64,000 bases of DNA from Acinetobacter larvae (GTDB lineage: Bacteria > Pseudomonadota > Gammaproteobacteria > Pseudomonadales > Moraxellaceae). Positions within the stretch are counted from its first letter, which is position 1. Each line of letters starts with the position of its first letter. Under the pieces are notes generated by a model that was not told the DNA's origin, ran no database searches, and worked only from the letters and a program-made list of their open reading frames with translations. Below are positions 1-8,126 of this stretch, piece after piece. The DNA is taken from NCBI RefSeq assembly GCF_001704115.1, contig NZ_CP016895.1:2108001-2172000 (forward strand), in the 5' to 3' direction. Made by a program: the position numbers and the translations under genes.

Positions 1-158
1 CCAAACACATGACCACAGTAAAAAAAACCAACATCTGCCCATAAAATCGCGAAACCCAAAACATAGATAAGCTCCCTGTTTACTGCTGTGTGCGTATTCT
101 TATTCAAGTGGACACCGAGTGGCACTTAGTATTGAACAGTGAGTCTTATTGTTAGACA

Positions 159-338
159 CTATTCTCTACTTTGTAGGCTTAATAGAAATGCAACTGCTCC
201 TAGAGCAATAACTTTACCAACTCTCACATCATCAAAAGTAATGTTTGAATTAAGTATCGTAATCAAAAAAACAAACCATATAATTGCAAGTCAAGACCAC
301 GATCCAAGATAAAGGGCTAGGAAAAACTTCCTCTTCAT
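159..338 (-). pseudogene. Relic of a small membrane protein gene
   Basis: Reading leftward from an ATG at 338, about 59 codons make a basic start (MKRKFFLALYLG) followed by two hydrophobic stretches, then stop at 159-161. The frame is broken by one TGA after 'GSWS', where a TGG would keep it open. It lies just downstream of two further broken minus-strand fragments (346-720). The family is not recognised. A small immunity-type or phage membrane protein is conceivable, but nothing visible proves it. Confidence 0.35.
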
Positions 339-345
339 AAACTTA

Positions 346-565
346 TTACTTGGATATCTCATTTTTATTCAATGCTTTTGGTATACTTTTAAGATAAATT
401 TCCTCTAAAACAGCACGTTGTATTTCACGTTTTGGAGCCAATCCTTTTTCTTGATGTGGATTCAAGATTGTAGACCATGGTCCCGTCAGCATCTTTAAAC
501 TGTTGGGTTAAAACCGCTGGTGATCTGTTTGGATATTTACTAATAATGTATTCTTCAAAATTCAT
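346..565 (-). pseudogene. Frameshifted remnant of a small soluble protein
   Basis: An ATG at 565 opens 'MNFEEYIISKYPNRSPAVLT' and continues to a TGA at 425-427. A shift of frame near 465-480 restores an open, charged C-terminus (GLAPKREIQRAVLEEIYLKS) that runs to the TAA at 346-348. This indicates one gene of about 70 codons split by an indel. Its start overlaps the stop of the upstream fragment by ATGA, as in co-translated pairs such as toxin-immunity modules. The family is not recognised and that role is inference from layout only. Confidence 0.4.
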
Positions 566-720
566 TGTTTTGATGCCTCCCAAATAACGTCAGGTGTATC
601 TGAAACGTTCTTTAGCATCTCACTTACGCGGCTTAATTCGTCTACAGAGTGAGCAGTACCACCGCTCTTATTCACACATCGATTCACAAAAATGTAAACA
701 TTAAAACCACTGTATGATAG
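562..720 (-). pseudogene. C-terminal fragment of an unknown protein
   Basis: An open frame of 52 codons with no early start codon begins right after an in-frame TGA at 721-723. It ends at the TGA at 562-564, which overlaps the ATG of the next fragment. The residues are typical of a real protein end (TAHSVDELSRVSEMLKNVSD). It therefore looks like the surviving 3' end of a longer gene whose 5' part is gone. The sequence from 724 to 960 shows no further coding, only AT-rich DNA ahead of the AraC-type gene. Confidence 0.35.
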
Positions 721-966
721 TCATTTTAGCGCTACATCAAATATAATAAGTGACATCGCTATTCGGTTTTACTGAAAAGCACGTTATAACAGATAATCTA
801 TTTCATGCTATTTTCTCCCACTATTCGGCATGAAATAACATCTGTGAGAATATAGTAGTGTACATAAATATACGGCGATATATTTGCTTCTGTTTATACA
901 CAGCTTTGAAAAATTATATAAATTTTTAAAACCGTTCATTTCTAAATTGGGTGAGTAGATCAAAGC

Positions 967-2010
967 ATGAAATCATTTATGGATAATAAAGGCGTGAGCA
1001 GCAGCCTAACCAATATGGTCAATCGTTTCTGTGAACAGCACAACATCACAAGCCCTATTCATAAAATATATGACGTTGATGAGCGCATCCCATTAACTGA
1101 ATGGCATCGTATTTTAACTTATTTAAATGAACGCTATCAAAAACCGGATTTAGGTATTGCCCTTGGCAAAATAAGTCGAGCCTCCGATATTGGCATTGTG
1201 GCTTATCTCTGTATGAGTTGCACAACAGTGGCTGAAGTATTCGATTTAATCCAACGTTATCAGCGTATTTGGTATCACATTTCCAACGTTGAAGTCCAAG
1301 AAAATAATACCTGTATTCGCTATACCTGGCAAAGCCCAGCTTATATTTTAGCAGGTGATCTACATAATGAAGCACGTTTGGTAAATGATACGGCCTTTGC
1401 AATGATCGTCAATTTTGTAAACCACTTGGTTGAACCTGCTCATTTTTATCCATTAAATATGGCATTTAGTACAACAGCTCCCAGTAGTACACAGCAACAT
1501 GAACAATTTTTTCATTGTCCTGTTCATTTTAATGCACCAGTGAATTATATTGAATATGACAAAGCTATGCTGCAGCTTAAAATAAAACAACCTTGTCAAC
1601 GTGATACGCAGATATTACACCGCATTTTAGAAAAGAATGCTAACCAGCTTCTATCTAAATATCCCGAGGATGCCGATTTTAATGAGATTATAAATCGTGC
1701 CATTATTAAAGCCATACAACAACATCGTTCAGATATTCATTTCGTAGCAGAATCTTTAGGTATGTCGAGCCGTTTATTGCAACATCGCCTAAAACAACAT
1801 CACAGCCATTTTTCTCAGCATTTAACACAGATTCGTAAATCACTTGCCTTACAATATCTAGAAGATGCTTCATTACATATTAGTGATATTGCGAGTTTAT
1901 TGGCTTATCACGAACCTGCTTCATTTAATCGTGCTTTCAAATCATGGACTGGACTTAGCCCGCTACAATGGCGACAAGAAAATCTAAATCAAATCGACTA
2001 TGTGATTTAG
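967..2010 (+). CDS. AraC-family transcriptional regulator
   Basis: This 347-residue protein has two parts. Residues about 20-200 resemble the N-terminal ligand-sensing domain of the OruR/ArgR-like group of AraC regulators (LGIALGKISRASDIGIVAYL is typical). Residues about 240-340 form the AraC DNA-binding domain with two helix-turn-helix units (FVAESLGMSSRLLQHRLKQ and ISDIASLLAYHEPASFNRAF), ending in the usual SPLQWR. The ATG at 967 is chosen; a second in-frame ATG at 979 is possible. It converges on the mod operon, whose last gene ends 4 bp away. The effector and targets cannot be read from the sequence. Confidence 0.85.
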   Translation: MKSFMDNKGVSSSLTNMVNRFCEQHNITSPIHKIYDVDERIPLTEWHRILTYLNERYQKPDLGIALGKISRASDIGIVAYLCMSCTTVAEVFDLIQRYQRIWYHISNVEVQENNTCIRYTWQSPAYILAGDLHNEARLVNDTAFAMIVNFVNHLVEPAHFYPLNMAFSTTAPSSTQQHEQFFHCPVHFNAPVNYIEYDKAMLQLKIKQPCQRDTQILHRILEKNANQLLSKYPEDADFNEIINRAIIKAIQQHRSDIHFVAESLGMSSRLLQHRLKQHHSHFSQHLTQIRKSLALQYLEDASLHISDIASLLAYHEPASFNRAFKSWTGLSPLQWRQENLNQIDYVI

Positions 2011-2014
2011 TAAG

Positions 2015-2641
2015 TTAAAGATACCAAATCGTTTCGGTTATATGTTGCAATTCTTGTAAATCATGGCTGACATATAACATAGGAATATGCAGTTGATTTT
2101 TCATCAGCTGCAAAAAAGGAATAATTTCATTTTTATGTGCTGTATCTAATGCAGATAAGGGTTCATCCAATAATAAAAGATCAGGTGAATATAATAAGGC
2201 ACGTGCAAAAGCCACACGTTGTTTCTCACCACCAGATAACTTGGCAGGCATACGTGTCAACAAATGTTCCAATTTAAATAAATCGACGATTTCATTAAAA
2301 TCAAACTTACGATCTGGAGGAGAGACGTGTTTCAGACCAAAGCATAAATTCTTCTGTACCGAATAATGTGGAAAAAGTTGTGCATCTTGAAATACCAACC
2401 CAATACGGCGCTTTTGTACAGATAAACAAATATGCTTACGCTGATCAAACCAGATGTGTTGATTGATTTTAATCCAACCAGCTTGAGGTCTGATTAAACC
2501 AGCCACCGCATGTAAAATACTACTCTTACCTGCTCCAGAGGCACCGAATAAACCAATGGATACCGCATCCGTTGCAAATGACTGTCGTAAATTAAAGGTA
2601 CCTAATTTTAAATCCAAGCAACAATCAAAATATTTAGGCAT
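2015..2641 (-). CDS. modC: Molybdate ABC transporter ATP-binding protein ModC, short form
   Basis: This is the ATPase of the molybdate importer. Visible motifs are Walker A (GASGAGKSS), the ABC signature (LSGGEKQRVAFARA), Walker B with catalytic Glu (LLLLDEP), the D-loop (SALD) and the switch His (SHD). The ATG at 2641 lies inside the modB stop region and gives 208 residues; an extension to 2686 would run deep into modB and is rejected. The protein ends about 15 residues after the switch His, so the C-terminal MOP/TOBE domain of ModC (about 350 residues in E. coli) is absent. Assignment as ModC rests largely on its modAB neighbours. Confidence 0.85.
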   Translation of the reverse strand: MPKYFDCCLDLKLGTFNLRQSFATDAVSIGLFGASGAGKSSILHAVAGLIRPQAGWIKINQHIWFDQRKHICLSVQKRRIGLVFQDAQLFPHYSVQKNLCFGLKHVSPPDRKFDFNEIVDLFKLEHLLTRMPAKLSGGEKQRVAFARALLYSPDLLLLDEPLSALDTAHKNEIIPFLQLMKNQLHIPMLYVSHDLQELQHITETIWYL

Positions 2642-3335
2642 GTGCACCACGCTTTTTCTTCTGATAACGATTAAACCATTGGGCAAACCATAACGCTAAA
2701 AACGCGATCGATAAAGAAATCAGCATTAGGCGTTGCAATGCAATCTCTTGATCAGCTTGCTGCATAAGGCTATACATCGCGATTGCGATTGTTCGGGTCT
2801 CATTTTCTATATTGCCAACAAAAGTAATGGTGGCACCAAATTCTCCAAGACTACGACAAAAACATAAAATCGCACCAACCAATATACCACTGCTTGCCAA
2901 AGGTAATGTCACTTGTATAAATGTATGCCAAGATGAAGCTCCTAAGGATTGAGCAGCCATTTCTAGCTTTTGATCAACCAGTTCTATTGCCAAACGAATA
3001 GACTGTACCAATAATGGAAAACCCATCACTGCTGAGGCCAATACAGCACCCTTCCAATTAAATGCTATCTCAATGCCCATTGCTGCTAGAGATTGTCCCA
3101 ATACCCCATTTCGACCAAATACTTGTAGTAATAAATAGCCCGGTACCACAGGGGGTAGAATCAATGGTAAAAAAATACAGGTCTCTAGCAGAGATTTGCC
3201 ATAAAACTCTTTTCGTGCCAATAACCAAGCGCAAGCAATCGCTGGCATAATACTCAAGAGCAAACAGAAAACAGCCACCTTACAGGATAAAATAAGCACG
3301 CTAAATTCTGCTGGAGAAAGCGCTGTAAATATCAT
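2634..3335 (-). CDS. modB: Molybdate ABC transporter permease ModB
   Basis: A 233-residue inner-membrane permease with about five hydrophobic segments and the EAA loop that contacts the ATPase (MAAQSLGASSWHTFIQVTLP, residues about 135-155). Length and motif fit ModB of the CysT/ModB permease family. The gene starts directly where modA stops, and its 3' end overlaps the modC start by 8 bp, which implies translational coupling in the order modA-modB-modC. The odd tail KKKRGAHA is shaped by the overlap. Confidence 0.92.
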   Translation of the reverse strand: MIFTALSPAEFSVLILSCKVAVFCLLLSIMPAIACAWLLARKEFYGKSLLETCIFLPLILPPVVPGYLLLQVFGRNGVLGQSLAAMGIEIAFNWKGAVLASAVMGFPLLVQSIRLAIELVDQKLEMAAQSLGASSWHTFIQVTLPLASSGILVGAILCFCRSLGEFGATITFVGNIENETRTIAIAMYSLMQQADQEIALQRLMLISLSIAFLALWFAQWFNRYQKKKRGAHA

Positions 3336-4094
3336 CTATGAACGTCCAAGCACACTAAAACCGTATTTTTTAAATATGCTACCGGCTTCGCTGCCTTGTA
3401 AATATTGATAAAATTTAAGCGTAGCAGGATCTTTTTTTAATATCCCCATTGGATAAATAATCGCTGTATGGCTCTGCTGCGGAAATACTGCAGCAACTTT
3501 GACCTGAGCACTAATAGCAGCATCTGTTGCATAAACAATGCCCATTGCACATTCACCTCGCGCAACAAAATTTAATGCCGCACGAACATCTGAAGTTTCA
3601 ACCAAGCGTGGTTTTAAACTGTTCCACCAACCAAAATAAGTCAAAGCCTGTTTGGCATATTTACCCACAGGAACACTATCGGTTTGCCCGGTACACCATT
3701 TTCCTTGAAATGCTGTACTAGGCTGAAAACTTTTCTCCATTTTAAAAGTGATGGATTGATTTTTAGGATGAATCACCACCAAACGATTACCCAGCAAATT
3801 GACGCGATCTTGTACATTTAATAGTTTTTTCTGTTGTAAATAATCCATCCATTGCTCATCAGCAGAAATAAATAAATTGGCAGGTGCGCCTGCTTCAATC
3901 TGTTTAGCTAAGGTTGAGGAGGCAGCATAAGAACGTTTAATCTCTAATTTATTTTGCTGGTTATAGCGCTGTTCAATTTCATCTAGTGCATTGCTTAAAC
4001 TAGCCGCGGCATAAACTGTAATTTGGGCTTGCGCATACAGATTAGTCATACATACAAATACGCAGCTCGCAATAAAGTATTTTATGCTTATCAT
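3336..4094 (-). CDS. modA: Molybdate-binding periplasmic protein ModA
   Basis: A 252-residue solute-binding protein. Residues 1-23 are a signal peptide (KYFIASCVFVCMTNLYAQAQ). The mature start ITVYAAASLSNALDEI and later segments SSTLAKQIEAGAPANLFIS and GECAMGIVYATDA are characteristic of ModA, which binds molybdate or tungstate in the periplasm and delivers it to ModB. The ATG at 4094 has an AGGAA ribosome site. Immediately upstream lies a seven-copy 7-bp repeat (4105-4157) separating it from fdhD, so transcription from the fdhD side must pass through the repeat. Confidence 0.94.
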   Translation of the reverse strand: MISIKYFIASCVFVCMTNLYAQAQITVYAAASLSNALDEIEQRYNQQNKLEIKRSYAASSTLAKQIEAGAPANLFISADEQWMDYLQQKKLLNVQDRVNLLGNRLVVIHPKNQSITFKMEKSFQPSTAFQGKWCTGQTDSVPVGKYAKQALTYFGWWNSLKPRLVETSDVRAALNFVARGECAMGIVYATDAAISAQVKVAAVFPQQSHTAIIYPMGILKKDPATLKFYQYLQGSEAGSIFKKYGFSVLGRS

Positions 4095-4104
4095 CGTCGT
4101 TCCT

Positions 4105-4157
4105 TTATCAGTTATCAGTTATCAGTTATCAGTTATCAGTTATCAGTTATCAGTTAT
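4105..4157. repeat. Seven-copy heptamer repeat between fdhD and modA
   Basis: Seven perfect copies of TTATCAG (4105-4153) plus a four-base partial copy. On the coding strand the unit is CTGATAA. The fdhD stop codon (TGA, 4150-4152) is the first element of the array, and the array ends about 10 bp before the modA ATG, next to its ribosome site. Every unit carries TGA and TAA. Such arrays change copy number by slipped-strand mispairing, so the distance to modA may vary between cells or strains. Confidence 0.95.
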
Positions 4158-4935
4158 AGATTACAAAATTATCACCCCGACAAAAACTAGCCAAACTTAA
4201 ACCTGCTGATTTTGCCAAATCTATAGCCATAGAAGTGGGTGCAGAAATCGTAGCCAATAATGCAATATTGAATACAGCACATTTACGAATCAACTCATAA
4301 CTGGCCCGGCTCGTCATCAGCACAAAACCACAGGCGCTATCACGTTGTTCAACACTCAGCCAACCTAATAATTTATCCAGTGCATTATGCCGCCCCACAT
4401 CTTCGAATACCGCCATGATCTGACCATTTTCAATCCATGCCGCAGCATGTGCCCCACCAGTCACGGCACTAATTGTTTGCTGCGCAGATAAGGCTTGCAC
4501 AGTTTTGGGTATATCTTGTAACCATCTTTGCTGTAAATGGTGGCTCACTTTGGGTAAATCCTGTTGGAGGTGTTGCAAACTATCAATTCCACATAACCCA
4601 CAACCGCTACGCCCTGTAAGCACGCGACGCTTACTTTTGAGTGCCATCATTGCTTGCGATGAAATTTCCATAATGATTTCAATACCATCGTCATGTCTGA
4701 TCATATCAATTGCATACAGTTGTTTTAACTGATTAATAATCCCTTCAGATAAACTAAAGCCTTGTGCAAATAGTTTTAAATCAGTCGGTGTCGCCATCAT
4801 CACGGCGTGAGAAATCCCGTTATAAACCAGTGCAACGGGATATTCTTGTACCACATGATCTTGCTGTGGCTGTATTTGCCCAGCATGGTAACGCGTGACC
4901 TGTACATCATCATAACCTGCAAATAAAATCTCCAA
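4150..4935 (-). CDS. fdhD: Formate dehydrogenase accessory sulfurtransferase FdhD
   Basis: FdhD passes sulfur to the molybdenum cofactor of formate dehydrogenase. The protein of 261 residues has the conserved GRSGCGLCG loop with its CxxC pair (residues about 115-125), then GAHAAAW, FEDVGRHNALDK and SRASYELIRKC, all hallmarks of the family. The start is a TTG at 4935 with a strong GGAGG just upstream; an in-frame TGA directly precedes it, so no longer form exists. It sits between the cofactor genes and modABC. No formate dehydrogenase is in the window, so the client enzyme must lie elsewhere. Confidence 0.95.
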   Translation of the reverse strand: MEILFAGYDDVQVTRYHAGQIQPQQDHVVQEYPVALVYNGISHAVMMATPTDLKLFAQGFSLSEGIINQLKQLYAIDMIRHDDGIEIIMEISSQAMMALKSKRRVLTGRSGCGLCGIDSLQHLQQDLPKVSHHLQQRWLQDIPKTVQALSAQQTISAVTGGAHAAAWIENGQIMAVFEDVGRHNALDKLLGWLSVEQRDSACGFVLMTSRASYELIRKCAVFNIALLATISAPTSMAIDLAKSAGLSLASFCRGDNFVIYN

Positions 4936-5163
4936 TCATACCTCCACCGCCACGGTCATTCTCTATGGCATATATTTAACGATACTGTTGTCGAACATTT
5001 AGATTTCGAACCCTTAGATTTTAAGATTGAGATTTTGAAAATTGAGGTTTTGAAAACTAAAAATTCGACTATCTTGATCTTTAAGTGCCTTGATTTTAAA
5101 TATCGAAGTGTTCGGTGTTCACTATTGTTGTTATTTTAAATCGCCCTTTGATGGGTAATCAGT

Positions 5164-5598
5164 TTAATCATGACGAATACAACAACCGCTCACATATTGG
5201 CTGTCACCATCTTGGTAAAACTCTTCTTTCCAGATAGGAACTTCATGTTTAACTCGAGTGATTAATGCCTCACAAGCACGAAAAGCTTGTTGCCTATGCG
5301 CAGCATAAACCACTGCCATAATGGCATATTCACCAACTTCCAAGACACCGATACGATGGATCACCCGTATATAAGACACGGCATATTTTTGTTTTAATGC
5401 GTCTTCGATTTCTCGAATCCATTTTTCAGCAATGGGACGATAAGCAGTATACTTCAAAGCGATAACACGGCGTCCTTGTTGATGATTACGCACCGTGCCC
5501 ATAAAAATACTGGTGCCGCCGCATTCTGGATAATGCTGAATAGCATCAAAATCCGCCAAACTTAATGGCTGCTCTTGAATTCTAGGATGTTGTTGCAT
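5164..5598 (-). CDS. moaE: Molybdopterin synthase catalytic subunit MoaE
   Basis: The 144-residue large subunit of molybdopterin synthase, which uses MoaD thiocarboxylate to make the dithiolene of molybdopterin. Typical segments are CGGTSIFMGTVRNH, VIHRIGVLEVGEYAIMAVV and the lysine-bearing active site RVKHEVPIWKEEFY. The ATG at 5598 follows the moaD stop by two bases. The GGAGGA that codes for the two terminal glycines of MoaD is also its ribosome site, so a longer start at 5640 is rejected. A 230-bp spacer of AT-rich, imperfectly repeated sequence separates it from fdhD. Confidence 0.95.
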   Translation of the reverse strand: MQQHPRIQEQPLSLADFDAIQHYPECGGTSIFMGTVRNHQQGRRVIALKYTAYRPIAEKWIREIEDALKQKYAVSYIRVIHRIGVLEVGEYAIMAVVYAAHRQQAFRACEALITRVKHEVPIWKEEFYQDGDSQYVSGCCIRHD

Positions 5599-5600
5599 GA

Positions 5601-5852
5601 TTATCCTCCTGCGACTGGTGACAGAAGAACCAAGATACAATCCTGCTGCAAAATATCTTGTCGTTGCACAATATTTTCAGCAATGGCACACGCACAGTTT
5701 TCGATTAGGTCCACCGCATCGGGATATTGAGTGTGCAACTGTTCCAAGACACTGGCTACACTATTTTGTGGCGTACAATACAGTATTAAGCCTTCAGGCA
5801 AATATTTCTCTACCGCGCCATAACACATAATCTGAATTCTAAGCGCTGTCAT
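5601..5852 (-). CDS. moaD: Molybdopterin synthase sulfur carrier MoaD
   Basis: An 83-residue ubiquitin-fold protein ending in the diagnostic GlyGly (VLLSPVAGG), which MoeB adenylates and which then carries the thiocarboxylate sulfur. The start is the ATG at 5852 with GAGGAATTGATT upstream. It is two bases ahead of moaE and so coupled to it. The middle is divergent and cysteine-containing (IENCACAIAEN), but length, C-terminus and neighbour make the call firm. Confidence 0.9.
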   Translation of the reverse strand: MTALRIQIMCYGAVEKYLPEGLILYCTPQNSVASVLEQLHTQYPDAVDLIENCACAIAENIVQRQDILQQDCILVLLSPVAGG

Positions 5853-6102
5853 AATCAATTCCTCTTAAACGATATCATGCTGTTGTTACGCGTATTACGC
5901 ATATTTTTATTTAAAAGCTGTCTATGCTAGGTTTTATTCGCTTTCCCTTCGCCGTTTTACTCTTTTAGCTCAGTATTTTTATTCATTCTGCGGCTATTGT
6001 AGAATTGGTCTTTTCTAAATAACAATCGTTGGTTAAACGCTGTGTATTCAAGCTTCACAACCATATAACCGCTGTTGATATAAACCAAATGTTTTTCTAT
6101 GC

Positions 6103-6735
6103 CTAAATCTTATGACCTATCGCTTTTAAGGCTTGCTGATAATCAAGTAATGCTGTGGTTGAGTTAATACTATGAAAATCTGTGGGGCATTGCACTGCTA
6201 TCGATTGCATATGCAATGCTTTAAAACATCGCCTTAAACTGAATTGTTGCTGTTGTAGAGATTGTTTCAGCGCAGACAAACTTGCACGTTTTAACAAACA
6301 AAAAGGATAAAGCAGCTGTCCATTACAGCATGCCACGACAACCTGTGATGATTGATGAGCCGCCAAACAGCGATGCATATGCAATAAAATATCTGCTGCA
6401 ATATAAGTAATATCACAAGGTATAAATAAAATATAATCCGTATTTACATGAGACCATGCGCTTTTCATTCCCATTAACGGACCATAGTACCCCGCCGTAT
6501 CATCTGCAAAATATTTTAAAGCGGGATAGACTGCTCGATAATAGGCAATATCTTGACTGCTATTAATCCAAATCTGTGCAACCTGATCATAAAAAGCTCG
6601 GTAAATTTTAATAAATTGTAGTGCACCATCTATATTAAGTCGTAATTTATTTTGCCCTCCCATACGCCGCGCCTGACCACCCGCCAAAATGACTAAGTCT
6701 GTTGCGGGATAATATAAAAAATTTGATTTTTCCAT
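6103..6735 (-). CDS. mobA: Molybdenum cofactor guanylyltransferase MobA
   Basis: MobA links GMP to the molybdenum cofactor to form the MGD form used by DMSO-reductase-type enzymes such as formate dehydrogenase. The nucleotide-binding loop LAGGQARRMGGQNK is at residues about 17-30, followed by YFADDTAGYYGPLMGMKSA and FIPCDITYI. The ATG at 6735 with TAGGAG upstream gives 210 residues, normal for the family; a longer start would intrude into moeA. The 3' spacer to moaD (about 250 bp) shows no gene. Confidence 0.9.
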   Translation of the reverse strand: MEKSNFLYYPATDLVILAGGQARRMGGQNKLRLNIDGALQFIKIYRAFYDQVAQIWINSSQDIAYYRAVYPALKYFADDTAGYYGPLMGMKSAWSHVNTDYILFIPCDITYIAADILLHMHRCLAAHQSSQVVVACCNGQLLYPFCLLKRASLSALKQSLQQQQFSLRRCFKALHMQSIAVQCPTDFHSINSTTALLDYQQALKAIGHKI

Positions 6736-6839
6736 AGCTGCTCCTACCAACAGCAGGTCTTTAAAAAACGCTCTTTTGATATGGTCGTTAATAAGGTCTA
6801 TCGATATAGCCTTAACCATGCTTACTAGCACAGAAGCCT

Positions 6840-8126
6840 TTACAACAAGGGTTCGGCAACTGTTGGTATACACGCAATATAATCTGGAGCTTGCTGAGGA
6901 TCATTAAAAATAGGTATACGCGCAATCACATTAGCCGTGGCTAAGTTACTAAGCATATGTGATTGTTGTTTATGTAAAGTCGATACAATACCTTGACCAT
7001 GCGCATCAACATCTAACCGCATCCTGAGCAGTTGTTCTCTTGAATCCATTTTTAAAATATTGCCAGTCTTTAATTTTGCCATCTGCCATCTAGGTCGAGC
7101 ACTTGGACAGCCTTGTAATGCATTCAATAACGTCGCCACATGCACCCATAAAGCCACCCAAACCGCAGCAGGATTACCGGGTAATCCCAATAAATAACAA
7201 TGCCGACCAGCATGCTGATAACGTGCAAAATACATCGGCTTACCAGGTTTTTGTGCTACTTTCCAAAAAATTTCTTCAGCACCCAAAGTCTTCGACACGG
7301 GGCGAATCAAATCATAATCACCAACCGAAACACCACCAGTACTAATCACCACATCATAATGATTTAGCGCATTCGATAATGCCCGCTGTACCGCCTCGTG
7401 ATTATCTGCTACATGCTCTAAATAAATCCCCGCATAACCTTGGGCTTGCAGCCAAGTTAAAATCATTGGGGCGTTCGCATCATAGACATGATGATCTTCT
7501 CGATCTATTGACGTTTTAGGTGGATCACCAACCCTCGAATACTGAGCTGGATCGTAAGTCGTAGCAACCTCATCACCAGTGATCAATACGGCTATACGTG
7601 GTCGACGATATACACTTAGCTGCGTTACACCCGCCATACTTAATGCTGCAATGAGACCACTATTTAGCCATTGTCCACGACGGGCTAATACAGTACCCAC
7701 GCCTAGTTCTTCACCTTGATAACGTACATCACAGCCTTTTTCAATCGTTTGATGTAGTTGTATTTTTCCATGTGCTAGACTCACTATTTCTTGACGTGCA
7801 ACGCTATCTGTACCAGCAGCCAATAATCCACCTGTAAAAATGCGCAAACATTGCCCTGTTGTGACTGCGACAGAATTGCGAACACCTGCACGGATTTCAC
7901 CCAATAATTCAAATTGTCGGATTCCATCAAGAATATCTTGACTAGACAATGCATAGCCATCCACAGCACTTTGATCAAATAGCGGTAAGGCAATCTGAGA
8001 AATGACATCTTGTGCTAAATAATGTCGATGTGCCTCAGATAAAGGACAGGTATAAATGGAGCTAACTGAATATTGTTCATAAAATTCAAAAGCTTGATCG
8101 ATGCTAATCATATCTTGTTGAGTCAT
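6840..8126 (-). CDS. moeA: Molybdopterin molybdenumtransferase MoeA
   Basis: A 428-residue enzyme that inserts molybdate into adenylylated molybdopterin. Seen are FDQSAVDGYAL near residue 50, IFTGGLLAAGTDSV, the substrate loop VISTGGVSVGDYDLIRP (residues about 260-276) and KPGKPMYFAR...LLGLPGNPAAVWV, all MoeA hallmarks. Its ATG overlaps the moaCB stop as ATGA (8123-8126), which implies coupled translation. An insert near residue 205 (SRVGDPPKTSIDREDHH) looks longer than in the best-known MoeA proteins. Confidence 0.94.
   Translation of the reverse strand: MTQQDMISIDQAFEFYEQYSVSSIYTCPLSEAHRHYLAQDVISQIALPLFDQSAVDGYALSSQDILDGIRQFELLGEIRAGVRNSVAVTTGQCLRIFTGGLLAAGTDSVARQEIVSLAHGKIQLHQTIEKGCDVRYQGEELGVGTVLARRGQWLNSGLIAALSMAGVTQLSVYRRPRIAVLITGDEVATTYDPAQYSRVGDPPKTSIDREDHHVYDANAPMILTWLQAQGYAGIYLEHVADNHEAVQRALSNALNHYDVVISTGGVSVGDYDLIRPVSKTLGAEEIFWKVAQKPGKPMYFARYQHAGRHCYLLGLPGNPAAVWVALWVHVATLLNALQGCPSARPRWQMAKLKTGNILKMDSREQLLRMRLDVDAHGQGIVSTLHKQQSHMLSNLATANVIARIPIFNDPQQAPDYIACIPTVAEPLL

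Noticed and set aside
6736..6873. Longer mobA start at 6873
   Set aside because: It would overlap the end of moeA and adds 46 residues with no family match, while the ATG at 6735 has a good ribosome site directly ahead of the nucleotide-binding loop.
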